NCBI GenBank assembly: GCA_965658965.1
Contig: CBFHVV010000004.1
Coordinates: 1-64,000 of the forward strand
DNA length: 64,000 nucleotides
Direction: 5' to 3'
Origin: Croceimicrobium sp965658965
GTDB lineage: Bacteria; Bacteroidota; Bacteroidia; Flavobacteriales; Schleiferiaceae
Position 1 is the stretch's first letter. The number at the start of each line of letters is the position of its first letter. Positions 1 through 11,400 of the stretch are shown piece by piece. A program made the translations under genes and the position numbers. The notes beneath the pieces are model-generated. The model saw nothing but the letters and a program-made list of their open reading frames with translations. It did no database searches and had not been told where the DNA came from.

Positions 1-107
1 CTAGTAAAACCTTAAACATTAGAGATTTAAATCAGGGCGTGTACATTCTACAAACCAGGAGTGACGGCAGAAATTACCATTCTCAGAAAATCTGGTTGCA
101 GTATTAA
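1..107 (+). CDS. T9SS type A sorting-domain protein, C-terminal fragment
   Basis: The reading frame is open from the left edge (codons from base 3) to TAA at 105-107. The last 34 residues include RDLNQGVYIL and end KIWLQY. The 'L..GVYIL' strand followed by a short basic/aromatic tail is the hallmark end of a type IX secretion C-terminal domain, which directs a protein across the outer membrane and is removed at the surface. Everything upstream, including the functional domain, lies outside the window, so the cargo cannot be named. It converges on the minus-strand fic gene, 43 bases away. Confidence 0.75.
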   Translation, partial: SKTLNIRDLNQGVYILQTRSDGRNYHSQKIWLQY

Positions 108-149
108 ATTGTTTCCCATCTTTATACCATGCGATTAATCTTGCTTTTA

Positions 150-1109
150 TTACTTTTTTCGCTGGTAAATGGTTAATCTTTTATCTCCAGATTTAGAAAA
201 TAAATTCTTTTCAATTCCCATCTTTAGGTCTCGACTAGCTGAAGCGCTACTTAAATGCCTAAAAACCTGCATGTAGTCCTTTCTAGTAAATGAAACCTTG
301 TTAAGGGAGCAAAAATGAAATAATCGGTCTTCCTGCGACATATTCACAGAAATGGAATTTCCTATTAACTCCGCTAGAGTATCATTAACAACCGAAAGCA
401 TGTATTCAATGAACAAGGTCGAATTTCCTGTTTTGTCACAAATAGATAACACTTTGTAATAGTCTTCCTGCGATTTTGATATTAATGTTTCAAAAGGCAA
501 GTATTGAAAAACAGGATATTGAGACATTAAAATTATTGTTTGCCACAGTCGTCCCATTCTTCCGTTTCCGTCTGTGAAGGGATGAATAAATTCCATTTCA
601 TAATGAAAAACGCAACTTTTAATTAAAATAATTTCCTCGTCATTTTTGAGGTAAGCGAATAAGTCTTTCATCAAATACTGAACATTTTTAGCAGGAGGAG
701 CGAAGTGTTCAACTTTGGAACCTTTTAAAATGCCCACCCCTTCCTTGCGAAAGGCTCCAGGATGATCGATTAAGCCTTCCATCAGTGTCTGGTGCGCCTC
801 TAAAAAGGAATGAACAGAATCAAATTTATAGGCCCTAATATTCTCATAAACCTTTAGGGCATTTTGAACTTCCTGGATGTCTTTGGTTGGCCCGATAACT
901 CTTTTGTTCTCCAGTATAGCAGTTATTTGCTGCTCAGTTAAAGTATTGCCTTCAATTTGCAAGGAAGAGTGTATCGTTTTAATTTGGTTCTGCTTCCGAA
1001 GGCTAGGTGATGATTTTATTAAGAATGAGGCATTTACCTCTCCAATTTTTTCGGAGATGCCTGTTATTAATCCTAAAATCTTGCTGTTAATTTCATAAGG
1101 AGGTCGCAT
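150..1109 (-). CDS. Fic family protein (predicted AMPylase/nucleotidyltransferase)
   Basis: Residues 176-187 read HPFTDGNGRMGR, a full match to the Fic core HxFx(D/E)GNGRxxR; the His is the catalytic base that transfers AMP (or another phosphate-containing group) to a hydroxyl side chain. An N-terminal SxxxEGN inhibitory-helix motif sits at about residues 49-55, typical of class II Fic proteins that keep themselves inactive by intramolecular blocking. I start at the ATG at 1109 (MRPPYEI, the usual beginning of this family); an in-frame TTG at 1136 would add nine residues. That gives 319 residues, normal for the family. The C-terminal ~60 residues look like a winged helix. No toxin or antitoxin partner is adjacent, consistent with self-inhibition. 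The target protein is unknown. Confidence 0.88.
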   Translation of the reverse strand: MRPPYEINSKILGLITGISEKIGEVNASFLIKSSPSLRKQNQIKTIHSSLQIEGNTLTEQQITAILENKRVIGPTKDIQEVQNALKVYENIRAYKFDSVHSFLEAHQTLMEGLIDHPGAFRKEGVGILKGSKVEHFAPPAKNVQYLMKDLFAYLKNDEEIILIKSCVFHYEMEFIHPFTDGNGRMGRLWQTIILMSQYPVFQYLPFETLISKSQEDYYKVLSICDKTGNSTLFIEYMLSVVNDTLAELIGNSISVNMSQEDRLFHFCSLNKVSFTRKDYMQVFRHLSSASASRDLKMGIEKNLFSKSGDKRLTIYQRKK

Positions 1110-1173
1110 AGTTATAGTATCATTTGATAGTATCAAATCTAGGGCTTTCAGTGGAATTAAGGACTTTTTGGTT

Positions 1174-1204
1174 TCAATACTCGCATCTATTAGCGTAGCG
1201 GTCT
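1174..1204. repeat. solitary fragment of the 59.9-60.5 kb repeat family
   Basis: The stretch contains CTATTAGCGTAGCGGTCT, which recurs in the tandem array near 59.9-60.5 kb (for example 60117-60134). Here it lies alone in the short gap between the fic and subtilase genes. It shows that the element is dispersed as well as tandem. Function unknown. Confidence 0.6.
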
Positions 1205-1214
1205 CCTTTCTCCA

Positions 1215-3821
1215 TCAAGGCTTCTTCACAAACTTTATACTCCCCCAGCCCGCGTCATTCGCTATCAGACTATAAACACCAGCGGGCCAATGGGCTAAAG
1301 ACAATTTAAAGCTTGACCCCTTCAGCTCACCCTGCCATACTTTTTGCCCTCTACTATCGAAAATACTGAGCGACAAAGGCTCGCTTAGACTACGGCTCGT
1401 TTCTATGTTGAGATAATTCTGCGTAGGGTTAGGATACACTTTTAAGAATGTTTCTGTGCGGTTTTCTATCTGTCCTAAGGGATCCCAAAGCCCCTGATAA
1501 ACGCTAATATTATCAAGGTATAAATTATTACCGTTGCGATTAACACCTCTAAAAAGCACTATTATTTCTTGCCCGGCATAGGCACTTAAATCGACCGTAT
1601 CGCGCAGCCAGTCTGCTCGACTGTTCGGGCTGAAGTTCCCGCCATTAGTACTAACCGTTGCTAAACTAATGCCCGCCTTTTGGTAAACTTGGCTATAGCT
1701 TTGGCCACAATCTGTAGATACTAATACGTGTAGACTGTCTTGCAAGGAGCTAATACTTCCCCTAGCTTCGTAGGCACGATCGAAGGCTAAGGTGGCCTTG
1801 GTATTTGCACTTAAGCTTAAGCGAGCACTGTATAAATCATCGTACTGACTTTCACGGGGCAGGTAATCACTAAAGTAGATGGCTCTAGCACTGGTGTTGC
1901 CGGGCCAGCCCTTAACGCTAGCGGTATCCCAGCCCAAACCGCCATCGGGATTATACGTATTCCAAATGCTCAAGCTATCTTCAAAATCTTCGCTAAAGGC
2001 TAGGCTGGCTTCTTTAATTCGCTTTTGGCGGATGTAATAGTTGTTGTTAATACTATCGTACTCGGTAAAGCTAGTGTTAGCATGAAACTGCCACACATGA
2101 TAGCCTTGAGGAATACTGAGCGGAGTGGATAAATAGACCAAAGCGGTATCGCCCATAGCTTGTAGCTTACTGGTATTAAGCTGCTGATTGTACACCAAAG
2201 CACCATCGCGAAAAACGCTAATATTTATAGTATTAATTGCCTGCAGGCCTTTATTCCTAAAATTAAGTTGAGGCCTAAAACTGGTATCGCAAGAAAAGGG
2301 CTCACTGGCTGGCGCAAGCACGGAGCTTAACTCTAAATCATAATCAATTTGTTGCGGATCTACTGGAGTGTAAGTTTGGCTTAAAAGGGTAAATGCGGCA
2401 TCAACATCTATCAGCCCACGACCAAAAGTATTGTCTTCACCCGCTGGACCCATGTCTATGGCCGAAAAGTAAAGAGCCTCCATTAGTTCTTTACCACTAA
2501 GCTGGGGAAAGGCTTCTTTTAAAAGTAAAATCGCCCCCGAAACATGCGGAGAAGCCATACTGGTTCCCGAAATAACATTGTAGCCATCGGCTCCCCAAGC
2601 GGAACGAACGTTTTGTCCTGGCGCTACCACTTCGGGGTGAATACTTAAAGGCCCACTCCCGGGGCACTGACTGGGTCCACGCGTAGAAAAACCACTGATC
2701 GGATAAGGGAAACTTTGATTGCCATCGATACTACCTACGCAAAAGGTGTTCACCAAATTAGTATTGATGCGTTGCGGGGCATTGAGGCCCACATTATTAG
2801 GACCTGTATTTCCCCCCGAAAACACATTGGCTATCCCGGCCGCTTCAATGGTATTCATTAGGCGGGGCACAAAACCACCACACTGGGCGGTATCGATAAT
2901 ATCGCGCCAGCGCCAGCTATTATTAATTACATCGGGTATATCGTGAATAGTGTTGGTATCTCCATCGGGGTTGAGCGCCCATTCGAAACCTGCAATTAAG
3001 AAAGCTTGTGGGGGCAAAGCTGCCGCGGTACTGGCATTTATTAAATCGTTCGCCAGCCAATACGAACCGAAAGCCACACCTATGGTATCTGCCGTAGCAG
3101 TATCTAAACCCGCCGTAGTACCTAAAACGTGGGTACCATGACTACTTAAAGCTCCCGAAGGTGTAGGTGAGAACAAACCAAACCAAGCGGCATTAGCGGG
3201 AGACCGAAGACCCATATAACGATCTTTAAAGCTAGGATGCTCGTCCCAAATCCCCGAATCGAAAATATACACTTTGCGTGCCCGTCCGGTGTAACCACGC
3301 GCCCACATAGCAGGAGCGTTAATGGCACCTAAGCCGGGCTCGCGTGAAGCCACCACTGCTTTATTGGTTTTACCATTACTTGTTTCTAGGGGCGCATCTA
3401 GCGTAAGCGCTCCTTTAGACCAGCTTATTTTTTGCACCGATGGTAATTGGGATAAGTCTAGAATTATTTGACCAGGCAAATGACCAACCCAAGCGTTAAG
3501 GATATAAAAGCGACGGTACTGGCTGGCAGAAATATCTGCTTTCGCAAGAAGCTCAAGGGCTTCTTTTTGACTTTTAGCCGCCTGGCGCATTAAAAGGCTG
3601 TTTAAGATTTTTGTTCGTTGAGGCGAACTTAATTGCCTAGCCTCGAAAGTTAAAGCGAGGGAGTCGATATTTAAAGGGCTGTAAAACTCTATAAAAACGG
3701 GTTGGGTGGCCGCGGGGTTTTCTAGGATGGCCTTTTCTAAACTGGGACTGATTTGAGCCAAAGCCGCAGTACTACTGAAAAAAAAGCAGGCAAGGCTAAA
3801 AAGACTTTTGAGGAAGGACAT
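1215..3821 (-). CDS. S8 family serine peptidase (subtilase) with T9SS sorting domain
   Basis: A secreted subtilisin-like protease of 868 residues. I start at the ATG at 3821 because it opens a standard signal peptide (MSFLKSLFSLACFFFSS...ALAQ); a longer frame to 3881 would bury it. The catalytic triad is visible: Asp188 in YIFDSG, His228 in SSHGTHV, Ser421 in SGTSMASPHV, with the oxyanion Asn in NNSW near 301. Residues ~25-165 look like an inhibitor-type propeptide. After the catalytic domain (~170-490) comes a beta-rich region resembling a CARDB domain (~505-610) and a jelly-roll domain (~615-780), then a C-terminal sorting domain (VYPNPTQNYLNIE ... GVYSLI). It is probably exported by T9SS and acts at the surface or in the medium on proteins. 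Confidence 0.93.
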   Translation of the reverse strand: MSFLKSLFSLACFFFSSTAALAQISPSLEKAILENPAATQPVFIEFYSPLNIDSLALTFEARQLSSPQRTKILNSLLMRQAAKSQKEALELLAKADISASQYRRFYILNAWVGHLPGQIILDLSQLPSVQKISWSKGALTLDAPLETSNGKTNKAVVASREPGLGAINAPAMWARGYTGRARKVYIFDSGIWDEHPSFKDRYMGLRSPANAAWFGLFSPTPSGALSSHGTHVLGTTAGLDTATADTIGVAFGSYWLANDLINASTAAALPPQAFLIAGFEWALNPDGDTNTIHDIPDVINNSWRWRDIIDTAQCGGFVPRLMNTIEAAGIANVFSGGNTGPNNVGLNAPQRINTNLVNTFCVGSIDGNQSFPYPISGFSTRGPSQCPGSGPLSIHPEVVAPGQNVRSAWGADGYNVISGTSMASPHVSGAILLLKEAFPQLSGKELMEALYFSAIDMGPAGEDNTFGRGLIDVDAAFTLLSQTYTPVDPQQIDYDLELSSVLAPASEPFSCDTSFRPQLNFRNKGLQAINTINISVFRDGALVYNQQLNTSKLQAMGDTALVYLSTPLSIPQGYHVWQFHANTSFTEYDSINNNYYIRQKRIKEASLAFSEDFEDSLSIWNTYNPDGGLGWDTASVKGWPGNTSARAIYFSDYLPRESQYDDLYSARLSLSANTKATLAFDRAYEARGSISSLQDSLHVLVSTDCGQSYSQVYQKAGISLATVSTNGGNFSPNSRADWLRDTVDLSAYAGQEIIVLFRGVNRNGNNLYLDNISVYQGLWDPLGQIENRTETFLKVYPNPTQNYLNIETSRSLSEPLSLSIFDSRGQKVWQGELKGSSFKLSLAHWPAGVYSLIANDAGWGSIKFVKKP

Positions 3822-4122
3822 AAACTTATTTTGAGTGCTTGAAAGTAAGCAATATGCCGAATATGTTAAAAGCGCAGCCAATGGTATTATAGAGAGCTTA
3901 AGGCTATCGTGTTTTAATCGGTGGAAGAGAAAGGTGAGTATAGAAAATTGAAGGAATCAAGTTTCTAGTATTGAAACGACTTTAAGAGGCAAATTTGCAA
4001 GCCTGAATTCGATTATTCTTAGCAGGGTCAGATCCTCATACAGGAAGGTAACACAAAGCTCATTTTCAAACACTTGTCTGGCCATTGGCGGAAATGCAAG
4101 GCAGTTTAATTCATCAAAATAA

Positions 4123-4152
4123 AAGCTGTCTCATAAATGGGCAGCTTTTTTT
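4123..4152. terminator. hairpin, terminator-like; possibly an insertion-sequence end
   Basis: AAAGCTG and CAGCTTT form a 7-bp stem separated by CTCATAAATGGG, with T-rich sequence on the + side and TTTTATTTT on the - side. It could terminate the minus-strand T9SS gene that ends at 4406, although it lies 250 bases beyond. Its sequence and its position just ahead of a transposase-like fragment also resemble the inverted end of an IS1182-type element. I cannot separate the two readings. Confidence 0.5.
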
Positions 4153-4173
4153 GTTTTCACGAGGTGTTTTTGG

Positions 4174-4341
4174 GTGAAAATTCGCGCACTAACTACTGAC
4201 TATCAATTGATTAATGCGCACTTTAAAGAATATAACCAACAACAAAAATGGCTTTTCCCACCGAGTATTGAGGAGCTTAATGATATTGAGATTAGGTGCA
4301 GTATTACCATCGACCTCGAAATAGGGAAACTTTATTTCTAA
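4174..4341 (+). pseudogene. remnant of transposase N-terminus (IS1182-like)
   Basis: A + strand frame from GTG at 4174 reads VKIRALTTDY, then HFKEYNQQQKWLFPPSIEEL, then loses resemblance and stops at TAA 4339-4341. The stretch 'FKEYNQ.Q..LFPPSIEEL' matches from memory the start of IS1182-family transposases, which normally continues with '..NHLVRVVN' for about 500 residues. Here only some 35 residues are recognisable and no DDE core follows, so this is a decayed or internally deleted copy. The hairpin at 4123-4152 may be its left end. No right end or target duplication was found. Confidence 0.5.
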
Positions 4342-4405
4342 GATAGTTTCTATCTCTATTGTGTGAAACAACCGAAAGTGCTTTAAGCAAAAGACTATCA
4401 AGCTT

Positions 4406-5308
4406 CTAGATTTTCAACCATCGGAACCGGGTATTGTCGAATTCCACTATATAAAGACCTTTGGCAAGGCCTTCTAAGTTTAAATGGGCTTGAACATCTA
4501 TACTATGACTTTCCATCAACTCTCCATCAAGGCAATATACGCTTAGAATACCTGGTTCTTGGTTTGTGAGGTTTATGAGGCCCCTTGAAGGATTTGGATA
4601 AAGGCTTAAGGCCTGTATATCTTCTGAGGGATGATGCAAGTTAAGGTCGCAGGGGCCGGCTAGCGCAGAGGCGGGAGGAAAGATGTATCCATCATAATAA
4701 ATCGAATCACCAATGCTCATACATTCCAGCGATATTTGAAAGTTGGAGATATTAGCAAATGGATCCCAAAAGAGCCCTTGTGAGTTACCCACTCCCTCAA
4801 CCCATGGATTACTAGTACCGGGGTAAACAATTCGCTGCAAACCTCGTGAAGTGTACACCGTATCCACCTGCCACACAATTAATGGGTTGATCGTGTCGCC
4901 CAAATACTCGAATCTTGGGACCGATCCTGGCGAATAATTACCATAACCTATGGAGTAAATATCCTTTAGGGTATCACCGGGTAAAAGACTAAAATCGTAT
5001 AATAGCAGTGCTTCTGTGCTATCTGCGGGCACCACGAACACTTGTCCGGCTGTATCGCGAATCGCACCAAAATAAGCGGTGCTTGCTCCACAATAGTTAA
5101 TCTTAGAGTAATTCTTATTATTAATCAGTGTGTCTTCTGCCGAAAGGCAAAACTTAAGCGTATAAGCAAGCTCGTAATAATAAAACTGCCCGCTCATGTT
5201 TAAAGTAGAATAACTGTTGACCCAGCGGGCATTAGAATCGGGGAAGCTCACAAAGTTTTGAGCATTTAGGCTTGTGGCCAAAACACAAAGCAGTATTAGT
5301 TTTTTCAT
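4406..5308 (-). CDS. secreted protein with T9SS type A sorting domain, unknown function
   Basis: 300 residues with a signal peptide (MKKLILLCVLATSLNAQ, cut near residue 17) and a C-terminal sorting domain: LSLYPNPSRGLINL, then LEGLAKGLYIVEF and a basic tail. The central ~200 residues have no domain I recognise; they are aromatic-rich and have the 'gDTl' strands common in Bacteroidota surface proteins of unknown function. Expected to be secreted or surface-anchored through T9SS. It lies downstream of the giant adhesin-like gene on the same strand, but a terminator (5367-5399) separates the two, so it is probably transcribed alone. Confidence 0.8.
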   Translation of the reverse strand: MKKLILLCVLATSLNAQNFVSFPDSNARWVNSYSTLNMSGQFYYYELAYTLKFCLSAEDTLINNKNYSKINYCGASTAYFGAIRDTAGQVFVVPADSTEALLLYDFSLLPGDTLKDIYSIGYGNYSPGSVPRFEYLGDTINPLIVWQVDTVYTSRGLQRIVYPGTSNPWVEGVGNSQGLFWDPFANISNFQISLECMSIGDSIYYDGYIFPPASALAGPCDLNLHHPSEDIQALSLYPNPSRGLINLTNQEPGILSVYCLDGELMESHSIDVQAHLNLEGLAKGLYIVEFDNTRFRWLKI

Positions 5309-5366
5309 GCGAGGAGATTTGCTAGAAAGTTACTAAAAGAATGTAAGCCCTAGAGGGAAGCACAAT

Positions 5367-5399
5367 AAAAAAAGCCGCCTCAAATTGAGACGGCTTTTA
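5367..5399 (-). terminator. intrinsic terminator of the giant T9SS gene
   Basis: The stem AAAGCCGcCTCAA / TTGAGaCGGCTTTT is followed on the minus strand by a T-run (As at 5366-5373 on +). It begins about 28 bases past the stop codon of the 2445-residue gene and should end its transcript. Confidence 0.8.
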
Positions 5400-5426
5400 G
5401 ATTATAAGCTATTTAGCTTCTGAGCT

Positions 5427-8400
5427 TTATTGCAAACTAATTCTGCGATAAGCTTTCAACTGACCTGACTGAATCTCAATAGTATAGATTCCTTTTGCCA
5501 GCCCATTTAAGGAAACTGATCCAGAGAATCTCGCATTAAGACGATCATAATTGGTCTCTTTAACTACACGCCCGCGCATATCCGTTACACGAATATCTGC
5601 TGTTGAATTTCCTAATAAATCAAACTCAACCGATACATCGCCTGTAGTAGGGTTAGGATAAACTTCTAAGCTTTGGCTAAGTGGGTTTTCCTCTAAACTA
5701 ATTCCTTGAATAACAACGGTATTAGTAATAGTATCTACACCACAAGGGCCGCTTGTAATAAGCCTAACGTTGTAAGAACCATTCGCATTATAAACGTTCT
5801 GAGCGTTCATTCCGCTACCAGTATTTCCATCGCCAAAATCCCAAGCGTAAGAAGTAGCACCAGTACTAGAACTAGCATCAAAACTTACTGTAAGGTTAGA
5901 GGCAGTAGGTGCTGCATTAGTACTAGTGAAAGCTGCGCTTACATTTACACCACTATTATAAATGGTAACACTACCCGTGGGCTTAGGACAGCCTCCCGTA
6001 GAAATTTCCCAATCATAGAAGTAGTAATAGTAAGTAGCACCAAAGCTATTTCCAGTAATATCTACTACGCCAGGAACTGAATAAGGGTAAGCAGCACCAG
6101 CGCTGTTTCTCCATAAACCTCCGGTAGTACTTCCACCACCATGTAATTCGTAAGAACCAGCAGGAACAGTCATATTAACCGAAATTCGCTGAGCAGTTCC
6201 GGGAGCAGTTACCCCTGTAACTGGAACGATTACCGTTTGAAGAATAGCACCTGAAGTGGCATCTAATAGGTTTACATGTACATCGCCATTCGCATTTGGA
6301 TAAACCGTCATTTCCTTAATGGTGAACTGTTGTAAAGCGGTAAAGTATAACTGCTGAACATCTGGATTAGTAAAGTTGGCTGCTGCACCCATGCTATTAT
6401 CCGCTGGCCCTACACTGTAAGTAACGCCACCCACTGCTGAAAGAAGGAAAGTTGTATCGGTTGAACCTAATGGCCCCACCACTAAACTATCACTTGTGCC
6501 TAAGGTATCATTAGCCGTGCTAATCCAGTAATAGGTATCATCAGTACCAACAGGGAAATACAAAGTATCAAAAGCACCACTACCACAAACCGTGTCAATA
6601 GCTGCTGTAGGAATTGGCGCTAAAGCATCTGCAAAGTCTACTGAAGTTGTACCATTATCATTGGCATTATCTTGATCTCCTGCTAAATTTAATGCCGCAC
6701 TAAACAAGCTTAGTCCGCCCGCTGTGGTATTAACTGTACCAACCATAATGGTATCAGAACCTAATTGCGGTAAATTACCTGTATAAGTGGCATTTAAAGT
6801 TGCTGTTACCGCCCCGCTAACAGTTACCGTAATTGGCATACTGGTAATTGGGTTAGCACCAAAGTTGGTAAAGGCTACGTATACTTCCGTTGCTGTGTCA
6901 CCACATTCATCTTCCGTAATAAATACGGTGTCCATCGCTGCGTCATCTAATACAGGACTAGGAACAATAACGGTAACAGTATCTACATAAGTACCACAAC
7001 TATTTGTATAAGTAGCGATGTAAGAGTAAGTCCCCCCTACTGTATAAGGGCCGGCCATAAAGCAAGGAAGAGTATCTAAAACTGTACTGCTTCCCAATTC
7101 CGTCCAGGTAAGTCCAGGAGCGCTGGCTGGTTTGGGTAATGGAACATTCGCATTTAAAACATTAGGATCTTGAGTAGAAACCACCCAGTTCGCTGCAGTA
7201 TTATCATCTATTCCTTCTAATCTAATACCACTGGTACTGCTGTGATTTCCTGAGTTTCCTGACCAATCTGCAGCCGTTACTCCAGATGAAGCTGGGAAAG
7301 TATACGTAGTTCCAGCCGCTACCGCATCAATAATATCGCCATTGGCATCTTTCAATATACGGCCATTATTTCCACCAGAACTAAACGATCCTGTGTAACT
7401 ACCGTTTCCATGGTAATAAAAATCTGATGGGCTTTCCACACTAGCTCCCAGTTGACCAATTGCAATAATTGCAGTGCCATCTGGGCTAAGAACAGTGCCA
7501 GGAGCGAAAGTAAAAGTACTTATCATAGAAGAACCGTCCCACTGTTCAAGTGTGATACCTTCAAGGTCTGAGCCAGGAACACCTGTAATCTCGATATAGT
7601 CATCAGCTATCAAGTAAGAAGGCCATCCTGTAGTGGGTGCCCCAGTAGTAAATTTAAAATGACAGATTTCCGTGATTAAGAACTCTCCAGCACCGAAGAA
7701 CGAAGACTCAGCACAGATCTCAACCGAATCTAATGCACTCGGCAGATTCGTTACTTGAGGACTTAGGCTAAACTCAGTTTTTACGTCAAGATCAACAGAT
7801 CCTAAAGTATCATTAAGTAATAGTGTGTTTACAGCATTACCAATGATATGAGCATCTAAAGTATAAACACCAGCAAGCGATAGATCAATCCCACCTTCTC
7901 TTAGTACTAGCGTATCTTGTGAAGCTAATGTTCCACTATTCACTACGATAGAGCCCGAAGAGTTAACTGGGCCAGTTACTGTGTAATTAATGGTAAGTGG
8001 ATCGTTTGTAAAGTTTACTGCAGGACCGATAAGGTTTTGGATACCAAAAACCACCGTGTCGTTAGTAGAAGCACAGAAGCTTTTTACAAATTCTCCGCTA
8101 AGGAAAGCAAGGTCACCTGCTAATGGAGTGTACTCATCTGCCCCAATATCGGGAGTGGTAGTTGAACGAAGATCACCGTCGAAATCAACAGTAATACCCG
8201 CTAGGGAAGTTCCCACATTATTACTGGTAGAGCCTAATGCATGCAGGTCATCTGACGCTGTAAATACGGGGTCACCAGAAACAGAATTTACGTCCACACT
8301 AGAGGCCGTTTGTAATGCAGCTAAATCTGCCACAATTGTTCCGCCCCAGTTTGCAAAATCATTACCTACCGCATGGTAGTTATTGTAATTCATTGCAGAT

Positions 8401-11400
8401 ATCATGGTTACTGCCCCCGAAGTCACTTCTAGAGCAACTCCTGGTCCGCTATTTACTACTGTATTATTAATAAAGCGTAACTCATTACCAATAGTAGAGG
8501 TACCACCAAGGTAGGCAGCGTGACCACCAGTTGATGAGCCTGCATTTACCAACATGGAGTTATTAAACACATCCATATAAGTACAGTTGTAGAAGTACAT
8601 ACCATAAGCGGTTCCAGAATTATCTAGAGCACTTACCATGTTATTCGCTACAAGACTATGATTGGTTGAGCTGGCATCACAATAATAAATGTAATAACCA
8701 TAGCTAGTGGAAGTACCACTAACTACAACCTTGTTTCCAACTGAAGTAAGGTTATCATTATAATAATGACGGATACCGTACTCGGTAGAGTATACACCTA
8801 AAGATGTAACATTATTCCCTACGGTTGAAATAGTGTCTTGATAGTAAGCCCAAATTCCTGCATAGTAGAAGCCATCAATATCATTACTATCAATTGTGTT
8901 TCCTACTTCAAAATCTGTAGTACCCACGCCGTACCAATACATGCCGTAACTACCACCATTAATTTGGTTGTTGAGAATAGAAGAGTTTTCTAATCTATTG
9001 GAAGCAGTAGTATTATTCATAATAACCGCTATGTTGGTAGATGTGGTTGTCGCATTAGCTAAACCATTAAGGATATTGTCTTGAATGACAATATCAGTAC
9101 TAAGCCCGGTAAAATTAATTACACGTGCATAAGTGCTACCCGTTGCCGTAAGAGTTAATCCCTTAACGGTAACATAGTTGGCATCGTTGAAACCCCAAAC
9201 ATAGTTATCGGCTGTAGCGGTAGCTGCAAAACTAAGCTCCACTGGAGCTGTGTTTGCAGGGTCGGCTTGGAAAGTCACATTATTAATTGCGCTTACACCG
9301 GTAATGTCGTTGATCATTACTTGCTCATTATAGGTTCCCGCAGCAATATTAAATACTACTGGACCCGAAACACCACAATCGTTTAATACCGAAACAGCAC
9401 TGTCAATTGTTGGGAAGTTAGTAGGGCCTGCTGGTCCACCAATAGTATAAGTCCCGTTTAACTGATTGGTACAGAAGGTACAAAATGACACTGGGCCAAC
9501 CCAAGCACTGCTGTCTCCAGGACCGCAAATAGATCTAAACAAGACTTCATAACAAGAAATTTGAGATAGTCCTGTGATTTGCAAACTGTCCGTACTAGAA
9601 AGAACTTTTGTTCCAGAAGCAGTTTGGGTGCCTTGATAAAAACCTTGTGGGCCAAACCATACTTCATAGGTATTACCTGCAGAACTAGTAGGCCAGAAAG
9701 CTGTAGCGCTTACATCAGAGATGTTTCTGAAATTTAAACCTACTGGGCTTGGACATGCAGGACCGCTAGCAATGGTAACGTCATCTATGGCAATGTCGTT
9801 TTGATAAGTTCCATTTTGCTCATCTGCTACGAAGCGCACCGCTAAGGTACCGCTACCAGCATAGGGAGTAAGGTTTACGGTAATGGAGTCCCAAGTAGAA
9901 GCACTAGCTGCTGCATGAGAATATACATTAGTATTCCATACCGAACCATCCCAAACGTCTACGCTTAAAGTAACTGACGCATCCGCGCTAGCTAGGAAGA
10001 AAGTTAGTTCAGGGTTTGTTAAGTTAGTCACATCAAATAATGGCGACTCCAAAGTAACATCTGGTGTTGAGGGAGATTCTGAATCATCAACATTGGCATA
10101 AACGCCACTATTACCCGTGTGGTCGGTAGAAGGCGCATAAGAGTTCGTTCCAAACAACCAATTTTCGGTGGTAGATGAATAGGTCGTCCAACAAGCTGGA
10201 ATACTAGTATTATCAAAAGTTTCCGTGTGTGGTGTAGGCAATGCTGCACAAGCTGTAGTAAAAGCTACTGGACCTAAATAAACTCCTGCTCCACCAACAA
10301 TACATGAATCCTGAATATAGAATTCATAATCTGACTGAGAAGATAAACCCGTTATGGTATAATTAGTTGTTGCACCTGGCACTACCGCAGAGGTTCCTGA
10401 GCCTGGAGTAAAGCCAATTGCGCCCCATTCGATTTTGGTAAAATCACCTTGACCACCTGCACTCCAAGAAACATCGGCACTGCTACTTGTTACAGAATTA
10501 ACAGTTAATGAACTTGAAGAAGGACCAACACATAAAGGAGTTAGCTCATAGTTAAAGTCATCAATACGCACATATTGATAAGTTGCGCCGAGGGTATGAA
10601 CGAAAGCTATGTACTCATCTGTGCCATTATATTCATTGGCTGCATCAAAGTTCACTATCACTTCTTCATAGGTATCTGCAGCAGCAAATTGAATAGTATC
10701 CATCGGTGTGAAGGTGCTATTTGCTGAAGGGCTAGAAAGTGTTCCAATCATTAATTGGCTAAGTGCGCCATCAGAATTAGCAAAAAAGCGGATGCGCTTA
10801 TCATTAGCTGTTAAATCCGAAAACTGAGGAGAAATAGCTACTAAGGTATCTGCTCCCGATGTACTTGAGTTTCCGCTATATAAATAAAGAGCCTGGCTTC
10901 CATTGTAGGGAGCGGATGTTCCTGTAAAATCCTCCACTTCTACAAAGGCACTTGTAGCCGTTGCATAAGAATTCCAACAAGTTGGGGCTAGATCTAGTGG
11001 ATCGCTTTCGAAATCTTTAAAGTAGGGTGCTGCAAAAGCCGCGCAAGCAGTTTTAAAGCTAAAAGGACCATCCCAAACTGAAAAGCCGTCTCCTGCAGTG
11101 GTACAGTTACTGCGTAAATAAACGTCATAAGTGGTCTCAGGACTGAAACTTTGAGTACAGTTAGGATTAGAAGCGCCGTTTAGTGTAAGCTGACCACTAT
11201 TTGCTGCCTCTACGAAGCAACCAGTTCCTTGAGTGAATCCGGCAGGACCCCATTCAATTTGCAATGAATCGCCACTTGCTCCAAAGCTAATATCAGTGCC
11301 ATTAGCCAGGATGTTCGAAAACTGAACATTGGTAACTTTCGGGCAAGGAGGAATTACCTCATAATTGAAATCATCAATATAAATATCATCGTAGGTTCCG

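Noticed and set aside
877..1098. Open frame on + over the fic gene
   Set aside because: It lies antisense to a gene with a clear Fic motif and codes for no recognisable protein.
150..1109. Toxin-antitoxin pair for the Fic protein
   Set aside because: No small partner gene is adjacent; the inhibitory helix is within the same protein, as in class II Fic.
4189..4401. Open frame on minus over the transposase remnant
   Set aside because: Its protein is unlike any family, while the opposite strand holds the transposase-like motif.
5706..6080. Open frame on + inside the giant T9SS gene
   Set aside because: It is antisense to the Ser/Thr/Asn-rich coding sequence, with a composition reflecting that (many Ser/Arg/Ile), and has no recognisable motif. 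The same applies to other antisense frames in 6787-8379 and 12193-12402.
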